A stretch of 64,000 nt of DNA from Ceratotherium simum simum (taxonomy: Eukaryota; Chordata; Mammalia; Perissodactyla; Rhinocerotidae), in the NCBI RefSeq assembly GCF_000283155.1, contig NW_004454163.1:5410923-5474922 (forward strand), in the 5' to 3' direction. Shown piece by piece: positions 1-11,212 of this stretch; positions within the stretch are counted from its first letter, which is position 1, and each line of letters starts with the position of its first letter. The position numbers were made by a program, and so were the translations under genes. The notes below the pieces were generated by a model. The model was given only the letters and a program-made list of their open reading frames with translations, was not told where the DNA came from and did not search any database.

Positions 1-247
1 ATAACACCTTAGAATTAATTAATTATAACTGATTTAAGTCTAACAAAAGAGTATAATTAATATTAGGAATGCATATAATAAAGGACCTAATGTATAGATG
101 AATTAGACAAAAAATATCTAATGCCATGTTAGGTTGAATTAATAACAGTATATAAAGTGTAGAATGCTGAGCTGCTGGCACTTAATTATTCCTTGAATAA
201 AGAATAATGCTAACAGAAAAATAAAAAGAGAGAAATGTTATATTATC

Positions 248-480
248 ACCTAATATTTATTGAAAATTTACCATATGCCAGGAACTGTGCTAATTGACCA
301 TCATATTATCTTAATCCACACAACATCTCAAGGAGTTAGATATTACTAAAGTCTCATTTTATAGATTGAAAAAATGGAGGCACAAAGGCTAAATGACTTA
401 TCCAAGTTCACACAGCTGTAAGTGTAGGAACTGAGATCTGAGTCCAGAATTGGCAGGTTTAACCAATGTGCTCTGCTGAG
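248..480 (-). repeat. MIR (ancient CORE-SINE)
   Basis: Contains the diagnostic complement order of MIR: a tttattg plus tatgccagg block, a cattttatag block, aaaatggaggcac, and a final cacacagctgtaag block. Heavily diverged, as expected for a mammal-wide family. Confidence 0.75.
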
Positions 481-1696
481 CAAGGCAAACCTTCCTGCCA
501 CACTATGGCCATCATAAACTGAACCCGTCCAAGTGAGAAAAACCAGTTGCTGGGAGATCTCAAAACTTCATAATCAAGTTAAAGGAAGTGGAGGTGTTTC
601 ACCAGAGAAGACAAAGAGTAACGTTCACTTGTTTGTTCACCAGGGAGTTATCTTGATCAGGCTTACTCTGTCAAACACTGCTGGGAACGGGTTTATAGGT
701 GGCTAGAATAGGTGGAATGAAATTGGTAACAAAAGCACATCTTACCCACTCTGCTCCACAGCGTAAGTTAGTTTTGTTAGGCAATTGGGACACAAAAGGC
801 AAAAATAAAAAAAAGACTAGCTATATTGTTTTAACATCCAATGCTTATTTATTTTAATGTGAAGCAATGTGACAATAGAATTGAGAAATTTTCTGAATAA
901 GAATCATTCCATTTTCATATCTGTTTACCTAATAAACAATGTTTACTTCAATGGAGGCTAAATATTAAGATTTTTTTTGGCATGCCTAGTACTAAATATA
1001 TCTATTTTTAGGTATATATTCAGATGTTTATAAGCAATATTCAAACTTGTTTTTTAATCTTTTAAAATTTGCCAACTGCCCAAAAACTATAGCTTCAAGT
1101 ACAAACATCACTCACTTATGAAGGAAGGGGTGTTTTTATTCTAAAATAGCCTTGAAAATAAAATTAAGCAAAGTGAAAAATAATGGAACAGCACAGGATA
1201 TTTCTTCACGAATTCACCATTATCTCCACTTCAAAACTTCCTTTTGATGGGATTTGCTCTGTTTGTTTTAACCCAGGCACTGTGCAGGAGGCTGGATTTG
1301 CTGATAAGCGGTTTTTTCATTTCAGTACAAAATCAGCAAGGTGATTAATACTTTTTAATTTCCAGGAGCCTAAGCTATGCAAATGAACTCCAACTTTCTT
1401 TCCCCTTCCTATGCCTTTTGTGGGCCTTTGCGAAGGGAATGATGGGGTGCAGTCCTCTGTGCAAACCGGTGGACAGTGCGTAAGAACGCTCCACTTCGGT
1501 CAGCAACTCACCCAGAGTTGCAGTAAAATGCAGGGCTCAGCCCTCCACTCTTTTTTGTTCTGGTGCATTTGGGTGGACAAAGGGGCACAGTTCTACCTGC
1601 CCTGTAAAGCTCTTTGAGTACTGTGGAGTAAAATGCTGTATAGGTAACGCATTTAACACCATCATCAAAAAAATATGATTAAAAATTAAAATTAAA
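481..1696. other. Intronic stretch without recognised repeat; possible regulatory element
   Basis: No gene or recognisable repeat is visible. Around 1190-1560 the sequence is less AT-rich, holds an exact octamer motif ATGCAAAT at 1377-1384 and a nearby GATTAATA, and keeps several CpG sites. This could be a conserved noncoding element, but only a cross-species alignment can show it. Confidence 0.3.
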
Positions 1697-1938
1697 GGGG
1701 CTGGCCTGGTGGCACAAGCGGTTAAGTGTGTGAGCTCCTCTGTGGCGGCCCGGGGTTCACCGGTTCGGATCCCGGGCACGCACCGACGCACCACTTGGCA
1801 AGCCATGCTGTGGCGACATCCCCTATAAAGTGGAGGAAAATGGGCACGGATGTTAGCTCAGGGCCAGTCTTCCTCAGCAAAAAGAGGAGGATTGGCAGAT
1901 GTTAGCTCAGGGCCGATCTTCCTCACAGAAAAAAAAAA
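1697..1938 (+). mobile_element. ERE SINE
   Basis: Starts ggggctggcctggtggcac with the tRNA-like A-box region, has a B-box-like ggttcggatcccg, and the two-part ERE tail with repeated gatgttagctcaggg and tcttcctca blocks. Flanked by the direct repeat attaaaattaaa, which is the target-site duplication. Confidence 0.95.
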
Positions 1939-2509
1939 TTAAAATTAAAAATGAGGACTTTGTTCTAAGATGTGTGCCTCTTTGGGGTTGCATGCTAAAG
2001 GCTGCCTTCTCTTTACTAGGCTCTCTCACTCCCTCAACTGCTTTAAAAGTGCTTCATGAACTCTGGGCTTTCAGGATGCTTAATGCCAGGCATCCTTCAT
2101 TTTAAATGACTATTTTTTTGTTTGCTTTATAAATGTCTAATAATTCTAGCTTAGGGATTCTGGCCCCATTTTTAAACTAAACATGTCTTTGCTATGACCA
2201 AACATAAATGATGTGTTCACCTATTTTGGGACCCAGAGGCTTATCCTCCCCCCTGAACTTGCCAGAAATGACTGGCAACTCAGTTCAAAACCAATACTGA
2301 TAGACTCATGCTAAAAGCTTGAAAAAGAAAAGTCTGCTCAATCGTTTCCTCTCTCATGTATTGCACCAAGCAAGGATGCCACTTTAAGGAGCTCACAGAA
2401 ATCACACAAAAAGTTAGAATTTAAAAAAGAAAGTAAATCTTAATTCAGTGATTGGCTAAGGACAAGATTTGTAATTCTGCTTAAGTTTGATTTATATTTG
2501 TATATTCTT

Positions 2510-2723
2510 TTTTTTTTTTTTAAAGATTTTATTTATTTATTTTTCCCCCAAGGCCCCAGTAGATAGTTGTATGTCGTAGTTGCACATCCATTCTAGTTGC
2601 TGTATGTGGGACGCGGCCTCAGCATGGCCGGAGAAGCGGTGTGTTGGTGCTCGCCCGGGATCCGAACCCGGGCCGCCAGCAGCGGAGCGCGCGCACTTAA
2701 CCGCTAAGCCATGGGGCCGGCCC
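2510..2723 (-). mobile_element. ERE SINE, short-tailed subtype, young copy
   Basis: Minus-strand copy ending in the ggggccggccc head at its right side. It has the tail type with caactatctactgggg and an A-rich end, and lacks the gatgttagctcaggg blocks. A perfect 17 bp target-site duplication (tatatttgtatattctt) lies at 2493-2509 and 2724-2740. The tRNA promoter boxes are intact. Confidence 0.96.
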
Positions 2724-2740
2724 TATATTTGTATATTCTT

Positions 2741-4714
2741 ACTGATATGTATTTACGTATTCTTCACATATTCTCACTATATATATATCATTTCTAATGT
2801 AGCAAGTATCCTCTCAAAGGGAAAACCACATATTCTTCCATGCTAAAATATAGAAAATGAGAAGAGTCAAATTTAAATAGCATTCTTATTCCTATTCTTA
2901 TAACATAATTTTTTGTCCTACTCTAGAAACGTCTAAAGGAGATAGTATCTGTGCATTTGTATAAGTTGGAATGGGTAAAACATCTAAAGACTATCTATCT
3001 TATCTCTCATCCTAATTATTGTTTTCAAAGGATTAGCAAAGCTTTAATTTTTAAAGCAAAAATATTGGCACGTATGTTTGAGTGAGAAAAGACTCGGCTA
3101 ATACCAGGTACATCAAAAGTCTTGATATCCTACAGGTGGCAAACTCAGCTGCCTCTAGGGGCCAAGCAAGGTATACAAGTGAGTGAAGAGGTCTGGCTGT
3201 AGGACAATAGGAAGTTGTGGGGACAGTGGTAGATTCAAGAGCACATGACCTATTGAAATGTTCAAATGCAAACAGCTTATAGCAACGTTCAGGCCAAATA
3301 AAACACTTTTGTAGTCTGCCAACCCTCCCAGATACTTTTGAGATATGTAGGTTTAATGTACTGAGAAATGAATGATTCATTTTTATTTTTATTTATCTAT
3401 TTCTTTTCAGAATACTAGAGCAGTGCTTCTCTGACTTGTTGAATCAAGTCTTGTGTTACAACGCCAGAGTATACTGAATTATTCCTGGAAAGCCTTGTAA
3501 GACCTAATGAGTGTGATTCATCTTTGCATTGGGCCTTGTGGCCACAGCAACAGCTCAGCCTCAGGTTCCTCATCTGTGCTTCGTGAACAGGGGCTCTTGA
3601 GTTACTTGATACTAAAGCATCCAGTACATTTACTTCCTATCTGAGGTTTGAAGAACACTGGGGCCTGACAGGTCACAAAGAGGCGAGATGCAGGCCCTTT
3701 CCCCCTCCTTTTAAGGAATTAAAGGAAGGAATGTGAAGCCAGGCAACCCTGAAGTTTATCTCCTCGGTCTTGCACTTGGGTGAATTTGGGCTGTTAATGT
3801 GTTTGCCTTCATGCTAAGATGCATACAACTTTTCAGAACCGGCTTCAAGTGGGCGCCTCCATAATTAATAAATTGCTGCTGAATTTTCTACAGTGCTTTC
3901 ATTTTCAGAGAAAAGCAATAAGGTAAGCAAAGAAACAAAAGACAGCTATACATATATATGTTAATTTTGGTTTGATTTTAGAACAGATGATACACATTTA
4001 AAGCTTGATCAGCACTTTACAGCTAATGAATGGACAGTACTTGTCAAGAAGCAGCTCATTAATAATTGGTTTCCTCCTCATCATTAAGAAGCACTTAGTA
4101 GTCTAATTACAGATGGCCTCGATTAGGGGATATGCACAGGGTATGTTTGCATGAATAACTGGATTCTGTAAGAGCTTTGTCTCTAGAGCAGAAAAAACCT
4201 TTTTAAATCTATATAGTATTCCCATCTTATACTTAATATGTATTACAACTAAGCAAAATATTTAGGAAAAAATAAAAGATTAAGATTGTTTTTAAAAAAA
4301 AAGATTTTGTGGGTGTGTGGAGGTGTGTAAAGTACTTATTATCTGTTTGACAGTAACAACATAATTGAGTATATATATTTTTCATATTCATGAAAGAGCA
4401 AAGCGTATGTCAATAGGTAATAGGGCTAATATTCACCTTCTTTTTTAAAAATTCTATTTCCAATGTTTGTACTCTCTAGATCTATCACTGATTTCAGATG
4501 ACTAGCGTTTCTTCATATTTTGATATAAATTTCATTTCGTAGGAGAGTTTACATTATATACACTATGTAGGAGAGACAGAATTTATGCCAGTCTCCTGAT
4601 GATAAAAGTCATGTAATTTAAAAAAATAAATAAAATGAATAGAGCTATTGGCCCTACTTCAAATCTTTAAATAAACAAAACTCAAAGATAATTTATTAAT
4701 GTCTTTTTTCCATT
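2741..4714. other. Intronic stretch; repeat-poor block at about 3740-4180
   Basis: No gene was recognised. Nothing is seen in the first kilobase. Between about 3740 and 4180 there is no recognisable transposon and there are several homeodomain-like cores (ataattaataaat, cattaataattgg, ctaattacag). This composition resembles conserved noncoding enhancers near developmental genes, but that is inference only. Confidence 0.3.
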
Positions 4715-4728
4715 TAAATAGCATTGGA

Positions 4729-5014
4729 GGGGGCCGGCCCTGTGGCTTAGCAGTTAAGTGCACGCATTCCACTCCTGGCAACCCGGGTTCGGATCCTGGG
4801 CGCGCACTGACGCACCGCTTCTCCAGCCATGCTGAGGCCGCGTCCCACATACAGCAACTAGAAGGATGTGCAACTATGGTATACTACTATCTACTGGGGC
4901 TTTGTGGGGAAAAAAAAAAAAAGGAGGAGGATTGGCAATAGATGTTAGCTCAGAGCCTGTCTTCCTCAGCAAAAAGAGGAGGATTAGCACGGATATTAGC
5001 TCAGGGCTGATCTT

Positions 5015-5065
<51 letters not shown>

Positions 5066-5073
5066 AAATAAAT
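4729..5073 (+). mobile_element. ERE SINE, long composite form with CA tail
   Basis: Head gggggccggccctgtggctta, B-box ggttcggatcctg, middle caactagaaggatgtgcaac, two gatgttagctca-type blocks, then a (CA)n tail and aaataaataaata. Target-site duplication aaatagcattgga (4716-4728) against aaatagctttgga (5074-5086), one mismatch. Confidence 0.95.
5018..5060. repeat. (CA)n microsatellite in the ERE tail
   Basis: About 21 uninterrupted CA units directly after tcttcctca of the ERE, so the microsatellite grew from the SINE tail. Confidence 0.97.
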
Positions 5074-5234
5074 AAATAGCTTTGGAAGTAGTTATATAGT
5101 TTGCATTTATAGATATACTTTGAATTCTATGCCTTCAATAGTTCTGTTGGTAAATTCTTACTAGGTGTAACTCATGGCATAAAGCCATACATACATGCTT
5201 CAAAAAATGGAATGTAAAAATTGGAGCTAGCCCA

Positions 5235-6134
5235 TGTTATGGGTTGAATTTGCTAATGCAAAGAATCAGCATTGATGATTTGGGAAATTTTCCAGATAAT
5301 GTGCTTTGGAAACAGGGTGTGGCTGCACAACCCTATGCTGAAGAGATTAGGTGTGTGACTTGTGGGTCCAATCAACCATCTCAGCAGGGCTAGAGATAGA
5401 GACGAGGTTATCCAGGAAGGATGGGTGAAGAACCCTCAGGTCAAATAGTGCAGATCACCTCCACATACACGGAAAACTGACAAAAGTTTTGAGAATTTTA
5501 TAACAGCAGAAAAACTGCCAGCCTGAACTGAAAGAGACAGAAAATGGGATGGGATAAAAGAAGAATGACTCTTAGGGCAATGCTCAAGATGCGGAGACCA
5601 GGGAAGGCAGAACTGACTGAGGCCTTCAGGCTGAGAGGGGAGGGCCACTGCCAGGAGGGCCAAGAGGGTGGGGCTGCCGTCCAGGTCAGCTCCCAGGACA
5701 GAGCATGGAGCCACAGATGATTATTCTCAGGCCTTGAAATCTAATGGAATTCACCTTACTGGGTTTTGGACTTGCTTGGGACCTGTAATCCCTTTTTTCC
5801 TTACCATTTCTCCCTTTTGGAATGAGAATGTCTATCCTATGCCTGTCCCATTGTTGTATTTTGGAAGCATATAACTTGTTTTCCAGGTTTCACAGGTCCC
5901 CAGATGGAGAGGAATTTTGTCCCAGGATGGACCATACTCAGAGTCTCACCCATTCTGGACTTGGAGGATTTAGAAAACAAGACTTGAGACTTTTTGAGTT
6001 GATTATATTGAGGTGAAATTTTGGATTTAGAGTTGATGCTGGAATGGGTTAAGACTTCTGATGAAGTTAGGATGGGTGAATGTATTTTGCAAGGGGCAAA
6101 GACATGAATTTGGTGAGGAGGGCAGAGGATGGAC
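5235..6134 (+). mobile_element. MaLR (ERVL-type) internal region, partial
   Basis: Non-coding internal sequence of a mammalian apparent LTR retrotransposon. The right half shows the typical block before a MaLR 3' LTR: gggttttggacttg, gggacctgtaatccc, a gcctgtcccattgtattttgg-like block, gatgctggaatgggttaagac, and gaatgtattttgcaa followed by the LTR. The left boundary is uncertain; tgttatgggttgaatt at 5235 may be the remains of the 5' LTR. No reading frame survives. Confidence 0.65.
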
Positions 6135-6573
6135 TGTTATGGGTTGAATTGTGTTCCCCTAAAACATATGCTGAAATCCTAACCCTCGATACCTGCAAAT
6201 GTGACCTTATTTGGAAATAGGGTCTTTGCAGATGTAATCCAGTTAAGATGAGACCATAGGGAATTAGGGTGGGCCCTAACCTAGTATGATTGGTGTTCTC
6301 ATAAGAAGAGAAGAGACACAGACACAGAGGGAAGATGGCCATGTGAAGATGGGGACAGTGGTTGCTGCTACAAGCCAAGGGATGCCTGAGGCTACCAGAA
6401 GCTGAAAGAGGCAAGGAAGGATCCTCCCCTAGAGGCTTTGGAGGGAGCATGGACCTTGCAATGCCTTGATTTTGGACTTCTAGCCTCCAGAGTTGTGAGA
6501 GAATAAATTTCTGTTGTTTTAAGCCACCAAGTCAGGGGTACTTTGTGATGGCAGCCCCAGGAAACTAATTCAA
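6135..6573 (+). mobile_element. MLT1A-like MaLR LTR
   Basis: Begins tgttatgggttgaattgtgt and runs through gtgaccttatttggaaatag, agggtgggccctaa, gccatgtgaagatg and ataaatttctgttgtttta, ending gaaactaattcaa. These are the landmarks of MLT1A-class LTRs, including an AATAAA. The LTR directly follows the internal part, so this is the 3' LTR. The antisense ORF over it has no coding meaning. Confidence 0.85.
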
Positions 6574-6689
6574 CTCACTATTTGGCCTTTCAGCATTCAT
6601 GTCCTCCCCCTCCCCTTTTTAGTAACCATATCTGATTTTCCTCTCCCACTCTTATCCCATGTGGTTTGCAGAGCTGACTACACCCATGG

Positions 6690-7010
6690 CTCCAAAACTG
6701 AGCAAGCGACCTATGTATCATCTTCTGTTCTCCTGGCCTGAGCAGTTGCTTCAGGGATGAATGTGTAACCCAGTCATAGTCGATGGGGAAATTGGAAAAC
6801 GAGCTGTTGCAGCCGTATTGCTACCACGAGGGATAACCTATCCGAGAATGAAACAACAAAGATGGAGCAGAGCCAAGAGATCTCTCAGAGAGATCCTATT
6901 TATCTAGAAGACAATCAACTGCATATAAAGCTGACCCTACTGCTAGAATTTTTAGTTACCTGAGCTTTTGCTTAAACCATTTTGACTAAATTTTCTAACA
7001 CTTTCAAGTA
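6690..7010. repeat. Degenerate dispersed repeat (LTR-type, family not fixed)
   Basis: Contains cagtcatagtcgatggg, gaaacaacaaagatggagcagagcc and a tail with cttttagttac-like and gagc words. The same order of words recurs in weaker form near 26090-26470, which suggests two copies of one old family. I cannot name it with confidence. Confidence 0.35.
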
Positions 7011-8675
7011 AGAAATGTCTGTGTTAGATCTCCCAGTTCTTGGCACTGCCCTCCTTCAGTTGCCTTCAGCAGTCACTGAATGCCAGACCATTCTCTCCTG
7101 GGACATTTCTAAACTGAAAAATAAAGTTAAGCTTTTGGTCTGGGGTTTCATGGATTACTTAATGAATGAAATGCTTTGAAAATTTCTAATTCAAGTTGTC
7201 TCAGAGAAAAAAAGTCAACCAGGTTTCCTTATCCCTAAACATGGACTCAGTGGATACTCTCATATTTAGCGCTTAGTCTTTCAGGCTGCAGACTGCAATA
7301 CAGAGATCTTTAAATGGCCTAAGGGAGCAGACAAATCTGCCTTAACTTTTTCCCAGGGGAAATAATATAGAGAGTGTCTCTCTTCATATACAATATATGG
7401 GTTTAGATTATATGGATATATCCTCAATTTTTGTGCCATTGAAGTGAATTTATTTTATGTGTTTAAATACATTCTTAAAGGTAAGTTCATTACAATAGTG
7501 AACTAAATTTTAATGTTTACATATTCTTATGTCCAAATTGTGCTTCCAAGCTTTTTGGAAAACTCCTCTAATTTCCAATATGATTCATAACAAAGACAAA
7601 TGCAATTTTGATTCTAAATCTTAAATTTAGTTTATTATGTATTCAGTTTATTATATATGTGCATTATTTTATAATTTCTGACATGCTGGTTTGAAATTAC
7701 TATAGAGTCAATATATTATATTAATTTCCCTCAAGCTTTACAAAAAACAAAATATTACTATTAAAATTATATTTGTACTTTTTCTTTGTCATTAGCTTTA
7801 TTTATATTTTCATCAACTGAAAAACATTGAAAAAATGTAGTTTTCAGTTTCTCCTAAAGGTGGAAATGTATATTGATTGAGAAAGAAAGAAAAAAAACAC
7901 CCTCATGGATGTGGGTATACTAATCTTCTTTTATGATCTTTTCCTGATCTCTATTCCATAATTCCATAACATCATGGTTTAGAAAATATTTAGAAATTCT
8001 CTAAGGTCGTGATTTAGAATATCAGGTTCTTTGTTGATCATACATGGTATTAAGATTTTTATTCTTTCTTGTTTGTTTTAGGCAGAATCATCCAATATTG
8101 TCATACATCTTACTTATCATTGGACTAGAAATCATTTTTTTTGCTCAAAAATTATGCAGTTTATCTCAGTGTTTACAGATTATGCATGCATGAAATATAA
8201 CTTTATAAAATATGATTATATAATGATATATAACTTAATGTTGTTATTAAGACTTCAGTTTGGGGGGGGATATGTCCACATTAATGCCAAATTTAGCCTC
8301 CTAAACCAAAAGTAATATTTTAAAAACTCAAATGAGTACCCCAGTAAAGATCCTAAAGCCTTTTTTAACATATTGACAGATACCCTCTCCTTTATGTGGA
8401 CATAATGTATTTACGTATATGTACATTTTTTTATATATAAATCTAAAAAGGTACCCTTTGTGTATAAGACACAGATACAGAGGTGCATGCATATATTTGG
8501 GAATACGCAAAGAGTAAATAAGGACAAAAATTATTTGCTGAGTGTAGACACAGCATACATAGTTAAAAAAAAAAAGCTACATCCAGTTCACAGCATCTAA
8601 ACCTTTCTTTTGTTAGCAACACTGTTTAAAATATCTTCTCCCCAAGGAACAATACTCTAGATACACAGTATCTAC
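7011..8675. other. AT-rich intronic stretch, nothing recognised
   Basis: No gene, recent transposon or RNA gene was seen. The stretch is strongly AT-rich. A run of eight or nine G occurs near 8262. Confidence 0.4.
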
Positions 8676-8801
8676 TTATGGTGGATGGCGCTGCAAATCG
8701 TCCAAAGGCACGTAGTCATCATTGCCTTTAAACGTAGAGTTCTTATGAGATGAGTACTTAAAAATTAGATAGGCACCGAATAAAGGAGAGAGTGGCCACC
8801 A
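8676..8801 (-). pseudogene. Unidentified C-terminal-like coding remnant
   Basis: A minus-strand open stretch of 41 codons ends at TAA (8676-8678). It has the look of a membrane-protein tail: a hydrophobic stretch (PLSPLFGAYLIF), a short basic/polar stretch (KYSSHKNSTFKG) and an acidic end (NDDYVPLDDLQRHPP). An in-frame TAG bounds it upstream. Protein-like text seems to continue in other frames further upstream (to about 8960), as expected for a frameshifted retrocopy. Six or so CpG sites survive, which would argue for a fairly young copy or constraint. I do not recognise the protein. It may also be chance. Confidence 0.3.
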
Positions 8802-8960
8802 CTAAGGAACGATATACATACTTATATATTAATGTTCAAATATGTCGCATTTAGGGCAGAACTTCCTACAGAGCCTGCAGTAGCACTTGTATCAAACTGC
8901 TCTATTCAGCCCGCTGCTATGACAACTATCCAGGGGCAAATGTCAGGTCAGCTTCCAGCA

Positions 8961-10946
8961 TCTGTGTCTCACTATAATTGCTTCATCAGAAACCTAACAG
9001 CTGCCTTCTTTTTCTCACTGAACGGTGAAAAGCAACATTGCCCAAAGAACTAAATGTTGAGATATTCCTTATCCTCTCCCCAGCCTACACCCTTGGTTCC
9101 TATCATAGCGTGTTTGTGATTTTCCCTATTTGGTGCTAAAATTGTGTTTCCTAGGCTGTCAGAAAACATTCTAAATTGCAGTATTAATTCCAGTGATCAC
9201 TGCTCTATTTAGCCACATATTACCATTCTCAGGCTTGAGTATTCCCATTACATTAGCAAGTGTCTCCTTAAAAGGCTCTTTCCTTCCCTAAACCTGAACC
9301 TTTTGCCATCCACATCAAGCCACATAGAGATATTTATTTAGTGCTTACCATCCTCACAGTATATAATGAGGTATCTTTGAGGCTCAAAGTGATAAAAAGC
9401 CAAAGCTGTTTTAATCCTACAGAGTGATACAAAATCGTAGAGTCAATATTCCAAAAGACACCTGGAGGCCATTACACTGTTAGCTGGGTATATACTCAAA
9501 TACCAATACTTGTTGTGCTGATAGTTGTTGCTACACAGAGAAGTGGGGAAGGGACTTAGTTTTGTGGGCTGAGATTTGATCCAGGACGTGCTTCTTAAAG
9601 CAGATGTACTTTGAGAAGGGGGTACAAATAAACATAGAAGTGGAATTAGAACTGACAAATAGCCAGGGCAAAGACATACTGGTGGAAAGAGGGGGTGCTT
9701 AGAGGATTAAGAATCCTGCTCTACATTCATATACCTCTGAATCCCCAAAATGTCATTGATATGGAAAGAAAACAGGACCAACAATGAGGAACTGCATTTC
9801 CTATTTGTGTGATTTTTAGTCATGAATAATAGTCGTAATGATGTATACCTCACTGAGTTTGGGGAAAAAATTAAATGAGAACATTTATGTAAATTTAACA
9901 TTAAGGTATAAGAGAACACACAAACATTACTATAATATTACTATAATATGATGTGTTTCCCATATGTGTCCTGATTTATTTCCCAAACACAGTTGAGATC
10001 ATACTTTGAATGGTGACGAACTTGGAATTTAAAACTGAATCTGGGTATTTGAAATGGTTTCAACAAATTTTGTTCTTAGAGTAAGAATTAGCAAATAAAT
10101 GGTAGTTAAAGACATTAACCTATATAAAGAATTAAAGAAAATACACGGATAACTGGGCAGTTCCCTAGAAAGGAAATTTTCCTCACACGTGTGGAGACAT
10201 ACAAAGCTTGATAGCCTCATTGGGCTTCTCAAACTTGCTTCATAGGCAATAATAAATGATAGAAAAATGCAATTGAATTAAACTAATGTGACCTTCTCAG
10301 TTCTGTATCCAAAATAAGTATTCAAATTCTTGCATGCTATGAATGTATGATGGCATTAGGAGTTGAAATTTATGAAGCATTCTGATTTTCATTACTCAGA
10401 ACATTACCCTGAAATCAAAAGGGAGCTAAATTCTTTGTGCTATATTGGTCTTTTTTTCTTCTTTTTAAAGAGAAATAGTGGTTTCTAGTGAAATATAGAA
10501 AAATCACTGAAGAAAGAAAGGAAGAACAAAGGAAAAAGGAAAGAAAATCTAAACTGAAAATTAACTTTTCCAGGCCTGTTTCTTTTGTAAAATAAATTTA
10601 TTGAACCAAGTAGTGTATAAGGTCTCTGTAGCTGTACCTTTTTAAAACGAGTTTGATATGTCCCATAGTAAAAATGATAATTTAATATTTTGAAAAATAG
10701 GCTCTTCTTTTGAAAAGTTGTGTATTAGTGATCCCCAAGTATAGCCACTTTGTGTATATGCCCACGTATGTATTTAAAACATCCCACTGCTTCTGATTCT
10801 ACAGACTGTTTGTTTTCCAAAGGCCTAAATCAAAGGCTACCTTCTTCCTCTAACATCTCAGGTCACCCCACCTGAAAGCAGTCATGTAGCAAAGATAAAG
10901 AAATAACCCACAGGAAAGACGTTGGTATAGTAAAAAGCTTTGCTTT
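8961..10946. other. Intronic stretch, nothing recognised
   Basis: No gene, transposon or RNA gene could be supported. The short ORFs on both strands lack any family resemblance and sit in ordinary AT-rich sequence. Confidence 0.4.
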
Positions 10947-10954
10947 AATTGCTG

Positions 10955-11203
10955 GTTTTTTTTTTTTTTTTTGATGAGGAAGATTAGTCCTAAGCTAACC
11001 TCTGTTGCCAATCCTCCTCTTTTTGCTGAGGAAGATTGGCCCTGGGCTAACATCCGTGCCTGTCTTCCTCTACTTTATATGTGGGACGCCTGCCACAGCA
11101 TAGCTTGATAAGTGGTGAGTAGGTCCATGCCCAGGATCCAAACTTGCGAACCCTGGGCTGCCCAAGCGAGCAAACTTAATCACTATACCACTGGGCCGGC
11201 CCC
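10955..11203 (-). mobile_element. ERE SINE
   Basis: Minus-strand copy: T run, then complements of the two gatgttagctcaggg blocks, ctactttatatgtgggac, and the head ctgggccggccc at the right end. Target-site duplication aattgctg (10947-10954 and 11205-11212). The B-box has decayed, so this copy is older. Confidence 0.93.
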
Positions 11204-11212
11204 CAATTGCTG

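Noticed and set aside
1697..1938. tRNA gene call from A-box and B-box in ERE copies
   Set aside because: The boxes belong to the SINE head; no cloverleaf with a proper anticodon arm and acceptor stem is present.
4874..5062. ORF with poly-(CV) translation
   Set aside because: Product of the (CA)n microsatellite.
6067..6450. 127-codon minus ORF, among the longest in the window
   Set aside because: It is the antisense of an MLT1A-like LTR, a non-coding sequence.
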